Source of the DNA: Lachnospiraceae bacterium
GTDB taxonomy: Bacteria; Bacillota; Clostridia; Lachnospirales; Lachnospiraceae
NCBI GenBank assembly: GCA_031280955.1
Contig: JAITGA010000009.1
Coordinates: 37,746-101,745 of the forward strand
DNA: 64,000 nt
Reading direction: 5' to 3'
Both the position numbers and the translations under genes were made by a program. Below, one piece after another: positions 55,233-64,000 of the stretch (positions within the stretch are counted from its first letter, which is position 1; every line of letters starts with the position of its first letter). Under the pieces are notes generated by a model. It worked only from the letters and a program-made list of their open reading frames with translations. It had not been told where the DNA came from and did no database searches.

Positions 55233-56300
55233 ATGGATGATATCATGAAAAAAAGGATAGCAAATAGTGAGCTTAGGATAGCTAAAAATAAACGAGAATT
55301 TCTGACATATAACAATGAGTTTCTCGTTCCTTGTCGTCTGGAGGAAAAGACAGAGTATATAGAGCTTTTGTTCAACACAAGTGGTTTGGAGTACAGCGAA
55401 CATCTCATCAACATACCATGGCATGAAAAACTAAGGTTTTTAATCAACTGCGCCCGCTTAGATGAACTGTTCAAAAGCTACGAAGCAGGGCTTTCGCCTG
55501 ACAATATCATGGTTGACATAAACTTAAATCCCAGAATCATCATCCGTGACATCAAAGTAGAAGATGATGTGTTCTTAAAACGATACAAAGCTCTCATAGG
55601 GACTATGCTTTATGGACGCAGTTATAATGATTATTTGGAGTTGGGAAAAATCCTGTACCGTAAGAATGCATTGTTAAAGCAAGTATCAGCATGTGACACA
55701 ACACAGGAAATCGTAGACATGCTTACGAAACATTATAATGACACAAGAGCGGATATCAGGAGAAAGAAAACACTGATTAATAAAAAGGAGATTCGTATAA
55801 GCCGCATTACCCTTTTCATTATGGCGATTGTATTAGTAGCAACGCTATTTTACTCATACATAAATATCTTCCAAACAATTCCATATCAAGAAAAAACAAT
55901 AACAGCGTATGAAGCATACATTGAAGGAGATTTTTTGTCTGTTACTGCCGCTCTTTCATCGCTTGCGACTGAGCAAATGAACAACATGAGCAAATATATA
56001 CTTTCACGCTCTTATGTCATAAGTGAAGGCCTTACTGCCGAACAGCGTGACAGTATCTTGCGTGGATTGACGATGAACACAGACCCCCTTGTTTTTGATT
56101 ACTGGATATCCGTGGGCAGATTGGACTTTAACAAGGCAATTGATATAGCCGCTCGGCTTGGCGACCATGATTTTTTGTTGTTTGCATATATGAAACAAGA
56201 GATTGTAGTCAAGAATGATACGACTATGAGTGGCGATGAAAAAACGGCTCTATTAAATGAGCTAGAAACCAAGATAAAGTCTTTGTCGAATGTACGGTAG
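55233..56300 (+). CDS. essB: Type VII secretion protein EssB/YukC
   Basis: 355 residues. The N-terminal half has the pseudokinase-like fold of EssB, with LSPDNIMVDINLNPRIIIRD in the catalytic-loop region; one membrane helix (LFIMAIVLVATLFYSYI, about 192-210) and an extracellular helical C-terminus follow. EssB is a core subunit that binds EssC. Start ATG 55233, with the ATG at 55245 an alternative. Confidence 0.85.
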   Translation: MDDIMKKRIANSELRIAKNKREFLTYNNEFLVPCRLEEKTEYIELLFNTSGLEYSEHLINIPWHEKLRFLINCARLDELFKSYEAGLSPDNIMVDINLNPRIIIRDIKVEDDVFLKRYKALIGTMLYGRSYNDYLELGKILYRKNALLKQVSACDTTQEIVDMLTKHYNDTRADIRRKKTLINKKEIRISRITLFIMAIVLVATLFYSYINIFQTIPYQEKTITAYEAYIEGDFLSVTAALSSLATEQMNNMSKYILSRSYVISEGLTAEQRDSILRGLTMNTDPLVFDYWISVGRLDFNKAIDIAARLGDHDFLLFAYMKQEIVVKNDTTMSGDEKTALLNELETKIKSLSNVR

Positions 56301-56314
56301 AAGAATAGGTGCTT

Positions 56315-59300
56315 ATGAAAACACTGATTACATACACAAGTGATGAAGTGGTTACTTTCCCCTTACCATTTCCTGAAGAGCTAAACAAGACGGGTTTCAT
56401 GAAAATCCATCATCTTTATGCAATCACAAAAGATGATGTCACATCAATAAATGAGCATGATATAACTGGAAATGAGCTTGTAAGCATAAGCAATAATATT
56501 AGGGCGATGATTTTTGACGATATTATTACTAGTTATTCTACAATTGGAATAGATGAACTTTATCTTGGTAATAATTATAGTGACCACATAAAACTGAAAA
56601 AAGCAGTTTTTGTTTTGTATAAGGATAAGATTACGGTAATAGATGATACTGATTTATACATAGGAGGGCTAAAAGTCTGCAAAGGAGATTATTCATTAAG
56701 ATATGGATATTGCATTTGGGCAGGAAATGTACGAATCACACCACATAAAGATTATGTCGATATTGCTGGAGTTTATGTGACTACACTTAATAAATCCATG
56801 AGTGTTCCCGAGTATCCTTTGGAACATCCAATATATAAACGTTCCCCGCGGATGATACTGCGCGAACCGTCAGAGACAGTTGAGTTTGCTACACCACCAG
56901 AGAAAGAAGAGCGGAAGAAGGGTGAAGTTCTCAAGCTAATAATTCCCCCGCTTACGATGATGGCGGTCACAGTTACCATCGGTTTATTGATAGGTCGCGG
57001 GGTCATGATGCTGATGATGGTATCTATGACGCTTACAAGTACTGTTTTTTCAGTAACTACAAGTATTCGTGATAAAAAAGAGCGCAGAGCAAAAGAAGAA
57101 AAACGTTGCGGCGTATATAATGAATACCTTATCACACAAGGCAAAAAACTCAATGCCTTGGAGGCCATGCAAAAAGAATCTTTGCAATATCATTATTTGT
57201 CTCCCGATGAAATAGTGAAGGCTGTTGACACTTTCTCAAACAGGGTTTATGAACGTCATGATAATGACAATGATTTTTTGACTTTGTCACTTGGTTTATC
57301 AATCGTCGCCGCAAGTTATAAGATTAAAAGTCCTGACAGCAGGGTGGATGTATCAGAAGATACACTATCTAAGGATATGAGGGAAATAGTATCTTCGTAC
57401 CAAATAATAGAGAAAATGCCGACGATTATAGATTTGAAAAACGCACACTTGGGTTTAGTTGGGAGTAAAGCTGACATCAAAAAAGTAGTAAGCTATACAT
57501 TGTTACAGCTATGTTTCTTTCAGAGTTATCATGACATGGAGGTGATGATTTTTGTCGAAGAAGATGAGCGTAATGAGTTTGAATGGGCGAGATGGCTTCC
57601 TCATCTAAAAATCAAAAGTATCAACATGTCTGGTCTTATTTCCGGTGAAAACGAGCGTGATCAAGTATTGGGGAATATCTCGCAAATACTAAAAAAACGT
57701 AGACAAAAGCAAGACGAATCAAAGCAAGAAGGACGTTACCTTCCTCATTACATATTCATTATTGATTGCCCCAAGTTGGTTATAAATCATAGTGTGATGG
57801 AACATTTGCAAGCATTTGACACATCACTTGGTGTTTCATTGATATATACAACCAACATCATGGAGAATCTTCCGGAAAATGTGAAAACAGTTCTTAGGCT
57901 TGATGGTGGTGGTAAAGGAACTCTTTTGTTAAATGAAGGTACAGTGATATCTCGTGATATAGATCTTTATTCATTTGCGCATACTGACTTGATGAAAACT
58001 GCCAGGGGACTTGCGCCATTAGTACATGTACAGGGTGTATCCACACAAATTCCCGAAAGTGTCACGTTTTTTGAAATGTATGGGGTGAAAAAGCCTGATG
58101 AAGTACCGGTACTCAGTTTATGGTATAGTAATGCTTGCCATAAATCATTATCTGTTCCGCTGGGATTGCGTGGCAAAGATGACCTCGTCTACTTAAATTT
58201 ACACGAAAGAGCACATGGGCCACATGGTTTGGTAGCAGGTACTACCGGTAGTGGCAAGTCGGAGATAGTACAATCATATATCCTCTCGCTGGCGGTAAAC
58301 TTCCATCCACATGAGGTAGGCTTTTTGTTGATTGACTACAAAGGTGGTGGTATGGCGAATTTGTTTAGTTCACTTCCTCATCTACTTGGTACTATTACCA
58401 ATCTCGACGGTAGCGAAAGTATGCGTGCTCTGGCTTCTATCAAGAGTGAACTAAAGCGGAGACAGCAAATATTTACTGATAATGGTGTTAATAGCATAAA
58501 CCAATACAGCAAGGCGTTTCGGAACGGCACAGTAAAAGAACCGCTTCCACATCTATTTATTATCTCTGATGAGTTTGCTGAGTTAAAGAAGGAACAGCCT
58601 GAATTTATGTCGGAATTGGTTAGTGCAGCTCGGATTGGGCGTAGTCTGGGTATACATTTGATATTAGCAACTCAAAAGCCAACAGGTATTGTTGATGACC
58701 AAATTTGGAGTAACTCCAAGTTTAAGCTAGCCCTAAAGGTGCAAAATGAATCTGATAGTAACGAGATACTAAAAACACCAGATGCAGCTCGAATAACCCA
58801 ACCGGGTAGGGCGTACTTACAAGTAGGTAATAATGAGATCTATGAACTCTTTCAATCGGCGTATTCAGGTGCAACATATAGTGAAGATATTGTCGAAAAG
58901 GGTTTTGACAACAGAATATACCTTATAAACAGAATGGGTCAAGGTGAATTGCTGAATGAGGATTTAAGTGACATGGGAGCAGAAACTGATGGAAAACTAT
59001 CGCAGTTGGATGCGATGGTTTCCCATCTCAAAGATATTTATGACAATCTCGGTGTTGATATAGTGAAAAAGCCGTGGTTGCCGCCTCTGTCCCTGCAAAT
59101 ACTGAGTCCTCATATCAAAGCATCCGGCGATGTTGCTTTGATTGATGAATATGATCTAACTGTTCCCTTCGGCTTGTGTGATTTACCAGACATACAAAGC
59201 CAGGTTGAGTATATTCATGATTTTTTTGCAAATGGCAATCTGGCGATTCTAGGAGCTGCCGCATCTGGCAAGTCAATGGCTCTCATGAACATGATTTTAT

Positions 59301-60688
59301 CACTAGCGGTGAAAAACTCACCCCAAAAGCTTAATTTCTACATCCTGGATTATGGTAATGCCGCACTTATTCCTTTGAAAACCCTACCCCATACGGCTGA
59401 TTACCTAACCTTTGATGATGGAGAAAAATTAAGTAAGTTAATGAAGCTTCTCGATGAACAAGTCAAGCGTAGAAAACATTTGTTTGCCAGTACAAATGCG
59501 ATGAATTTTCGCATGTATGGACAATTGGCAGCTGAATTGGATGACCCGGAAATCCCTCAAATACCGGCTATAATCTTAATAATTGACAACTATGATGTAG
59601 TGAAGGAGACAGGTGATGAAACGGAGAACTTCCTTGCGCGGCTGACTCGTGACGGAACAGGTCTGGGTATATACACGGTAATAAGTACTGTGCGACCGGC
59701 AGGCATACGTTATAGTGTAATCAACAATTTCAAGGACAAAATCGTCTTCCGTCTAAATGATGCTTCCGAAATGGCGGTAATGGCAGGTAGAAGTGATTTC
59801 CAATTACCAGACGTAAAGGGAAGAGCATACGTAAAAATGAACGGAACAAATGTAATGCAAGCGTATTTACCAGCTCCTTATACTGATGATATGTCATTCA
59901 TCAGGACTGTAAGCGAATTAATTGAAAGTATAGCTTCACAAAATAGTGCGGCAGCGATTGAACGGATTCCGGTTCTGCCGGAGTTGCTTTCATATCGTGA
60001 TTTGGAACCTCATATCAAATATGATTCAAAAGAGGCGTTAGTTGGACTTTCTATAGAAACCACGAAACCGATATATATGGATTTAACACACTCTCTATAC
60101 TTGATAGGCGGGTCTCCGCAAACAGGTAAAACCAATGTCATCAGAATTATTTTGTCACAGTACAAAAAAAATATGTGCTACATTTTCGATTCACGGGCAG
60201 GTGAGTTAGTTGAATATAGCAAACGTAATAATATGCTGTATGCCGCCAGTGATGTGGATGAACTTATCACAATGATTACAAAAGCGGTTAAAGAGCGTGT
60301 TAAAGACTATGAAAAGAAAAAGAAGAACAAGACACTAAGTGAGTTTGTTGTATCAATGCCGCCGACATTGATAGTACTAAATGACTATGATGGATTTCTG
60401 ACGGCGACGAAAGCAAAGCCGCCGACAGATTTGTTTGTATCAGCGATGGATTTGGGTTTTACGATTATTGCCGCAGGAAGGAACATTGGCTTCGATGGAT
60501 TGGCAAAGGTATTTAAAGAAAAAGCAGCAAAAGGTATAGTCCTAGGGAAACCGGGTGAACAGCAATTACTACCTTCTGTAGCGCAAGCAGGTTACAAACC
60601 GACACCCAATATCGGAATCTTCATGACGGGTAAGGATGTGGAAAACATCAAGATACCTTATCTGAGGATAGGTCTTTCCGGAATGTGA
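56315..60688 (+). CDS. essC: Type VII secretion ATPase EssC
   Basis: About 1457 residues; the motor of the secretion system. N-terminal FHA-like region, two membrane helices (about 207-250), then three FtsK/SpoIIIE ATPase domains: D1 Walker A GTTGSGKS near 642 with LFIISDEF; D2 GAAASGKS near 979 with IILIIDNYD; D3 GGSPQTGKT near 1266 with LIVLNDYDG. D1 looks fully catalytic; D2 and D3 lack the acidic Walker B glutamate, as in other EssC proteins. Start ATG 56315 or GTG 56309. Confidence 0.93.
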   Translation: MKTLITYTSDEVVTFPLPFPEELNKTGFMKIHHLYAITKDDVTSINEHDITGNELVSISNNIRAMIFDDIITSYSTIGIDELYLGNNYSDHIKLKKAVFVLYKDKITVIDDTDLYIGGLKVCKGDYSLRYGYCIWAGNVRITPHKDYVDIAGVYVTTLNKSMSVPEYPLEHPIYKRSPRMILREPSETVEFATPPEKEERKKGEVLKLIIPPLTMMAVTVTIGLLIGRGVMMLMMVSMTLTSTVFSVTTSIRDKKERRAKEEKRCGVYNEYLITQGKKLNALEAMQKESLQYHYLSPDEIVKAVDTFSNRVYERHDNDNDFLTLSLGLSIVAASYKIKSPDSRVDVSEDTLSKDMREIVSSYQIIEKMPTIIDLKNAHLGLVGSKADIKKVVSYTLLQLCFFQSYHDMEVMIFVEEDERNEFEWARWLPHLKIKSINMSGLISGENERDQVLGNISQILKKRRQKQDESKQEGRYLPHYIFIIDCPKLVINHSVMEHLQAFDTSLGVSLIYTTNIMENLPENVKTVLRLDGGGKGTLLLNEGTVISRDIDLYSFAHTDLMKTARGLAPLVHVQGVSTQIPESVTFFEMYGVKKPDEVPVLSLWYSNACHKSLSVPLGLRGKDDLVYLNLHERAHGPHGLVAGTTGSGKSEIVQSYILSLAVNFHPHEVGFLLIDYKGGGMANLFSSLPHLLGTITNLDGSESMRALASIKSELKRRQQIFTDNGVNSINQYSKAFRNGTVKEPLPHLFIISDEFAELKKEQPEFMSELVSAARIGRSLGIHLILATQKPTGIVDDQIWSNSKFKLALKVQNESDSNEILKTPDAARITQPGRAYLQVGNNEIYELFQSAYSGATYSEDIVEKGFDNRIYLINRMGQGELLNEDLSDMGAETDGKLSQLDAMVSHLKDIYDNLGVDIVKKPWLPPLSLQILSPHIKASGDVALIDEYDLTVPFGLCDLPDIQSQVEYIHDFFANGNLAILGAAASGKSMALMNMILSLAVKNSPQKLNFYILDYGNAALIPLKTLPHTADYLTFDDGEKLSKLMKLLDEQVKRRKHLFASTNAMNFRMYGQLAAELDDPEIPQIPAIILIIDNYDVVKETGDETENFLARLTRDGTGLGIYTVISTVRPAGIRYSVINNFKDKIVFRLNDASEMAVMAGRSDFQLPDVKGRAYVKMNGTNVMQAYLPAPYTDDMSFIRTVSELIESIASQNSAAAIERIPVLPELLSYRDLEPHIKYDSKEALVGLSIETTKPIYMDLTHSLYLIGGSPQTGKTNVIRIILSQYKKNMCYIFDSRAGELVEYSKRNNMLYAASDVDELITMITKAVKERVKDYEKKKKNKTLSEFVVSMPPTLIVLNDYDGFLTATKAKPPTDLFVSAMDLGFTIIAAGRNIGFDGLAKVFKEKAAKGIVLGKPGEQQLLPSVAQAGYKPTPNIGIFMTGKDVENIKIPYLRIGLSGM

Positions 60689-60744
60689 ATGAAGGAAGAG
60701 TAGTGTATTAGTGTTGCGATGAAAAGAGATGGGGGTGTTTTAAT

Positions 60745-61251
60745 ATGGGTTTTCACAAACGATTAAGAAATATTCTGTATATGTGGAGGTATATGACTAT
60801 TAATTTCATATACTTTATAGTTATATCTACGACATCTTTAGTTGTATATGCGGCTGATGATACTGCATTACGAATCGATAGCAAGTTCTTACAAACAGAT
60901 ATAAGCCCAGCTTCAGCGATAACTGCCAGTCATGGCATTGAGCTGTTTACAGATGCACAAAACGAAATAAATGAGGAACGGCAACAGATAGCTAATACCG
61001 AGCGGTCTATTATCATGAGTACATTGTTTGTAATTGAAAGTGATAATAATGCTGAAGAAATTTTACACTTTTCACCAATTGCCCCGAAAATATCATTTGA
61101 CAGTATTACATATATAAGCAGCACTGAACAAATGGAGGTCAATGAGTTGTCACCTATTTTTATAGCTATGTTACTAGCAGTATTTGCATTAAGTGGTTTT
61201 GGGTTGGCAGGTGCGTTGCGAAAGAAACGTTCTCATGTAGAAAGTAATTAG
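60745..61251 (+). CDS. essA: EssA-like membrane protein
   Basis: 168 residues. N-terminal hydrophobic segment (IYFIVISTTSLVVYA) like a signal anchor, an extracellular helical part (LFTDAQNEINEERQQI), and a C-terminal membrane helix (IFIAMLLAVFALSGFGLAG) followed by KKR. This layout and the place after essC match EssA of type VIIb loci. Assignment is partly by context. Confidence 0.7.
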   Translation: MGFHKRLRNILYMWRYMTINFIYFIVISTTSLVVYAADDTALRIDSKFLQTDISPASAITASHGIELFTDAQNEINEERQQIANTERSIIMSTLFVIESDNNAEEILHFSPIAPKISFDSITYISSTEQMEVNELSPIFIAMLLAVFALSGFGLAGALRKKRSHVESN

Positions 61252-61265
61252 AGACGGAGGCAACC

Positions 61266-63083
61266 ATGAAAAAGGGTTGGATAGTACTAGCGATATGTGT
61301 AATTGCCATAACATTTTTGGCAGGCTTGATTACTGGGGAAAGATATGAGAGGGAACGTATATCAAGCCATATGGCAGCTTCAAAGGCAATTACCAATACT
61401 ATAGCAGTCATCAATATGGATATGGGAGCGCAAAACGGGGGTATACATGAAAATTATGCTTTCTCTATTATCCAAACCCTTGGCGAGCAATATACCTTAG
61501 TATCAGCCAACATGGCTTATAATGGTTATCAAAACGGAAGTTATGGTGCAGTGATTACATTCCCGGGTGATGTTTCAGAGAAAATACTGTCATTTAATTC
61601 TCATAATCCTGAAAGAGTAAGACTTGAATATTTGATAAACCCGAACATGCCAGAGGAGCAGTATATAGATACATATATGGAAATTATTAGCTTGCAACAC
61701 TCAATCAATCGGGCGATATCTTATATGACCATAAATTCATTTTTTGCAGAATTACACGATTCCCAAGATGAAATAAGACATATTTTTGCGAATGACCTAA
61801 AAGATATGATGGCACTTGAAGAAATTCAACATGGAAATTTTACACAGCGGATAAACATGGATGAGATACCGAATGTGGAACTGGAAACAAAAAGCATCGA
61901 TATGTCGCATTATGTAAATGGATTAAACTACTTCGCTGAGCAAGTATCAGAAAGTTATCTGCTTAGTTATGCGTATGCAAAAGACTATTATAACAAGTTG
62001 AAGACAGATATGGATAAAACCATTGCTAGTGCGGAAGAAACAGCGGAGCAATGGCTCAACATACTGATGGAATGGGTTATTACTTATGAAGCGAATGTAT
62101 TGTTATATGAGTCAGAGCTTGCCACTTATAAAGAGGATTTAACCACATCGGTTTTCCATGCGGTCGCTTACAATGATGATTTGGAGAAATGGCACGTAGA
62201 GCTAGATGAATGGTATAACGAAGCAGGAATTTTGCATTATCAGTTAAGTGAGTGGTTTGATGAAGTGTTTAACTATTTTGATGAATATCTGTCAGAACAT
62301 GACTTGGAACATGAAGATTTGCCATTATTTGAGTTTTCTCCGCCACTATTTAGTCTTACGCCACCGATGGGATATGATGGGACATCAGAGTTTGACAAAG
62401 ATTATTTTGAAAGTATAACAGTTCCTGAATCATTAGAAGTCTTGGGATTACCTGTTTCTGCTGAGCCAGTTGAGTTGAAGGAATTACTGGTTAAACTTGA
62501 TGAGCAACTTAACACATATGATATTGATAATTATCTGTCAGATGATGTCAGGTCAGAGGTTGGTGATATAATCGAGCAATATAGCCATTATCTAGAAAGT
62601 GTCAAACTCGATTTGAACCGACAGTATGATGAAAACCTGCTCCTTTTACAAGAAGCAAGCAATGAGTATAGTAATTATTTCCGGGAGTGGAAAGCAGCAG
62701 CTTTGGAAGCTCAGGAAGCAGAGCAAGTAATGCTTCAAGAAACTCTTGATGCTTTTTATACCATCAAAAGCGCAACTAGTAATGATAATATCGAGCGTCT
62801 TTTGTCTTTTTCTACACGGATGCCTGAAAGTCGCACATCAGCTGGCGTGAATCTTAGCGTGGTGGATTTTGCGATACAGCCGTTTGAGATAACCGCACCT
62901 ACAGTTCGGAGCATGATTCGCACAGGAATGGACACAGGTGAAACCAATAGAGCAGGGAGAATGACTACTCTATATATCCTTATATGTATAATAGGTATAG
63001 TTTTACTGATGCAAACATGGATATTTATGAAGAAAACTACAAATGCAGATATTATCATTCATAGCGATACTGACTACGGTTGA
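61266..63083 (+). CDS. esaA: EsaA/YueB-like protein, short form
   Basis: 605 residues. One N-terminal membrane helix, then TIAVINMDMGAQNGG and a following region typical of the YhgE/Pip/EsaA family, a long helical ectodomain with coiled coil, and one C-terminal membrane helix (LYILICIIGIVLLMQTWIF). Classical EsaA/YueB is larger with several C-terminal helices; this version has only one at that end. ACGGAGGCAACC precedes the ATG. Confidence 0.8.
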   Translation: MKKGWIVLAICVIAITFLAGLITGERYERERISSHMAASKAITNTIAVINMDMGAQNGGIHENYAFSIIQTLGEQYTLVSANMAYNGYQNGSYGAVITFPGDVSEKILSFNSHNPERVRLEYLINPNMPEEQYIDTYMEIISLQHSINRAISYMTINSFFAELHDSQDEIRHIFANDLKDMMALEEIQHGNFTQRINMDEIPNVELETKSIDMSHYVNGLNYFAEQVSESYLLSYAYAKDYYNKLKTDMDKTIASAEETAEQWLNILMEWVITYEANVLLYESELATYKEDLTTSVFHAVAYNDDLEKWHVELDEWYNEAGILHYQLSEWFDEVFNYFDEYLSEHDLEHEDLPLFEFSPPLFSLTPPMGYDGTSEFDKDYFESITVPESLEVLGLPVSAEPVELKELLVKLDEQLNTYDIDNYLSDDVRSEVGDIIEQYSHYLESVKLDLNRQYDENLLLLQEASNEYSNYFREWKAAALEAQEAEQVMLQETLDAFYTIKSATSNDNIERLLSFSTRMPESRTSAGVNLSVVDFAIQPFEITAPTVRSMIRTGMDTGETNRAGRMTTLYILICIIGIVLLMQTWIFMKKTTNADIIIHSDTDYG

Positions 63084-63127
63084 TAGTAAAGTAGTTAGTC
63101 TGTGTGGAAATATTAGGAGGAAGAAAT

Positions 63128-64000
63128 ATGGGTTGTAGAATCGTTTATAGTGAGATGATAAGTTTCCGTGATAATATCAAGTCTTTTACTACAGAATACA
63201 TAGCAGGTTTGGATGATTTGAAAGAAGTGACGCACGAGTTCAGCGCGATGGACTCATTTCAAGGCAAAACTGCCACACGGGTAAAAGATTATATGCGTGA
63301 TGTTAGCTTGGTCACGATCAAGGGGATGAGGTTTTTGCATGAGGAGTTTAGTAATATCATAGATGCTTATGTCAGGGGTTATCTGGAAAATATAGACCCC
63401 GCTACTGATACAATAATTGACTGCGACTGCTTGGAAGAACTAATAAATGATAATCATTCAGCACATCAGACATTCAAGGAAGTAAACGATGAAATCAATG
63501 CTATAATTGATGAAAGTTCGCTTGACCTGCCCGAGCCTAGCGGCGGAACTATTAATGCACTATATGAAAATATAACAAATAATTTAGTAGGTCTGCGTAC
63601 CGCAGTAGGTGAATATGAGTATGCACATCGTAATGACATGGCGGAGTTATCCCAACTGGCAAATGCGCTAAGTAATTTTATGAAAGCACATGCCAAGTTC
63701 CATACTGATGTCAGCAATCTACCATTTTCAATACCAAAGGATAATTTTTACAATAGATTGAATGACATGGTTAAGGATAGGGAAGAAAGGAAGTCACAGC
63801 TGGCTGACGAGTCGGAACACATTGTTGAAGAAGCACCGACTACATTTATCGAGCTAAAAGCACAAATCATAATGCTAGGAAATGTTCCCATGCTATGGTG
63901 GCAGATGAGTTTGGTAAAAAGGGAAGAAGTGTATGGGGTAATTAAGCAGGCAACGCATGATGTGAGGATGCAGTTGAGTGCTGAACATCAGAGAATAATG
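63128..64000 (+). CDS. LXG effector 3, 3' truncated by window edge
   Basis: Open frame of 291 codons running off the window. MGCRIVYSEMISFRDN is the LXG-family start; DSFQGKTATRVKDYM and VTIKGMRFLHEEF match the LXG helices, and LGNVPMLWWQMSLVKREEVY matches the linker of effectors 1 and 2, though many residues differ. AGGAGG precedes the ATG. The toxic domain lies beyond the window; it may be another GH19-like one. Confidence 0.85.
   Translation, partial: MGCRIVYSEMISFRDNIKSFTTEYIAGLDDLKEVTHEFSAMDSFQGKTATRVKDYMRDVSLVTIKGMRFLHEEFSNIIDAYVRGYLENIDPATDTIIDCDCLEELINDNHSAHQTFKEVNDEINAIIDESSLDLPEPSGGTINALYENITNNLVGLRTAVGEYEYAHRNDMAELSQLANALSNFMKAHAKFHTDVSNLPFSIPKDNFYNRLNDMVKDREERKSQLADESEHIVEEAPTTFIELKAQIIMLGNVPMLWWQMSLVKREEVYGVIKQATHDVRMQLSAEHQRIM

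Overview
The window reads as a chromosomal segment of an uncultured member of the Bacillota, most likely a Clostridia or Lachnospiraceae-like bacterium. This rests on Firmicutes-type neighbourhoods (exonuclease–coaE–FtsA-like–walJ; darA–def–fmt–Zn-peptidase–rsmB), a cyclic-di-AMP receptor, CheV, clear AGGAGG-type ribosome sites and a type VIIb secretion locus with LXG proteins. No rRNA, tRNA or CRISPR array was seen.

Layout. 1-3.0 kb: 3' part of an ECF transporter (double ATPase, EcfT) and a convergent metallo-beta-lactamase-fold hydrolase. 3.0-4.5 kb: AT-rich accessory stretch with a 32-33 bp iterated motif and a DinJ/YafQ toxin-antitoxin pair. 4.5-15.7 kb: co-directional cluster of a zinc-ribbon membrane protein, a HerA-like ATPase, a HEMWH metallopeptidase, two small acidic or unknown proteins, an SPFH-SHOCT protein and three membrane proteins; its joint function is unknown. 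15.7-42.1 kb: mostly housekeeping genes (lipoprotein, CheV, hisF, ung, lysA, DUF4127, AGE-family epimerase, a histidine-kinase-like protein lacking its phospho-acceptor histidine, nagB, a stand-alone 5'-3' exonuclease, coaE, FtsA-like, walJ, GH5, a beta-propeller lipid- or membrane-anchored protein, epimerase, MFS, darA, def, fmt, Zn-peptidase, rsmB). Palindromic repeat families are scattered here; one has entered a reading frame three times.

42.1-64.0 kb: visibly AT-richer type VIIb secretion island. It holds an EsxA-like WXG100 protein, YwqI-like and YwqH-like partner proteins, EsaB/YukD, EssB, EssC, EssA and EsaA, plus two complete LXG effectors and the start of a third. Both complete effectors end in a domain that looks like a GH19 chitinase/lysozyme fold. 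Each is followed by a lipoprotein whose C-terminal half resembles the DUF4163/DUF3298 (RsiV) fold, known in RsiV to bind lysozyme. I propose these are LXG muralytic toxins guarded by surface RsiV-like lysozyme-binding immunity lipoproteins. Four immunity copies, two leftover effector C-terminal tails, one internally deleted effector (47 codons), repeated promoters and an 11.2 kb direct repeat show that the locus is being actively duplicated and reshuffled. A LytTR regulator lies inside it.
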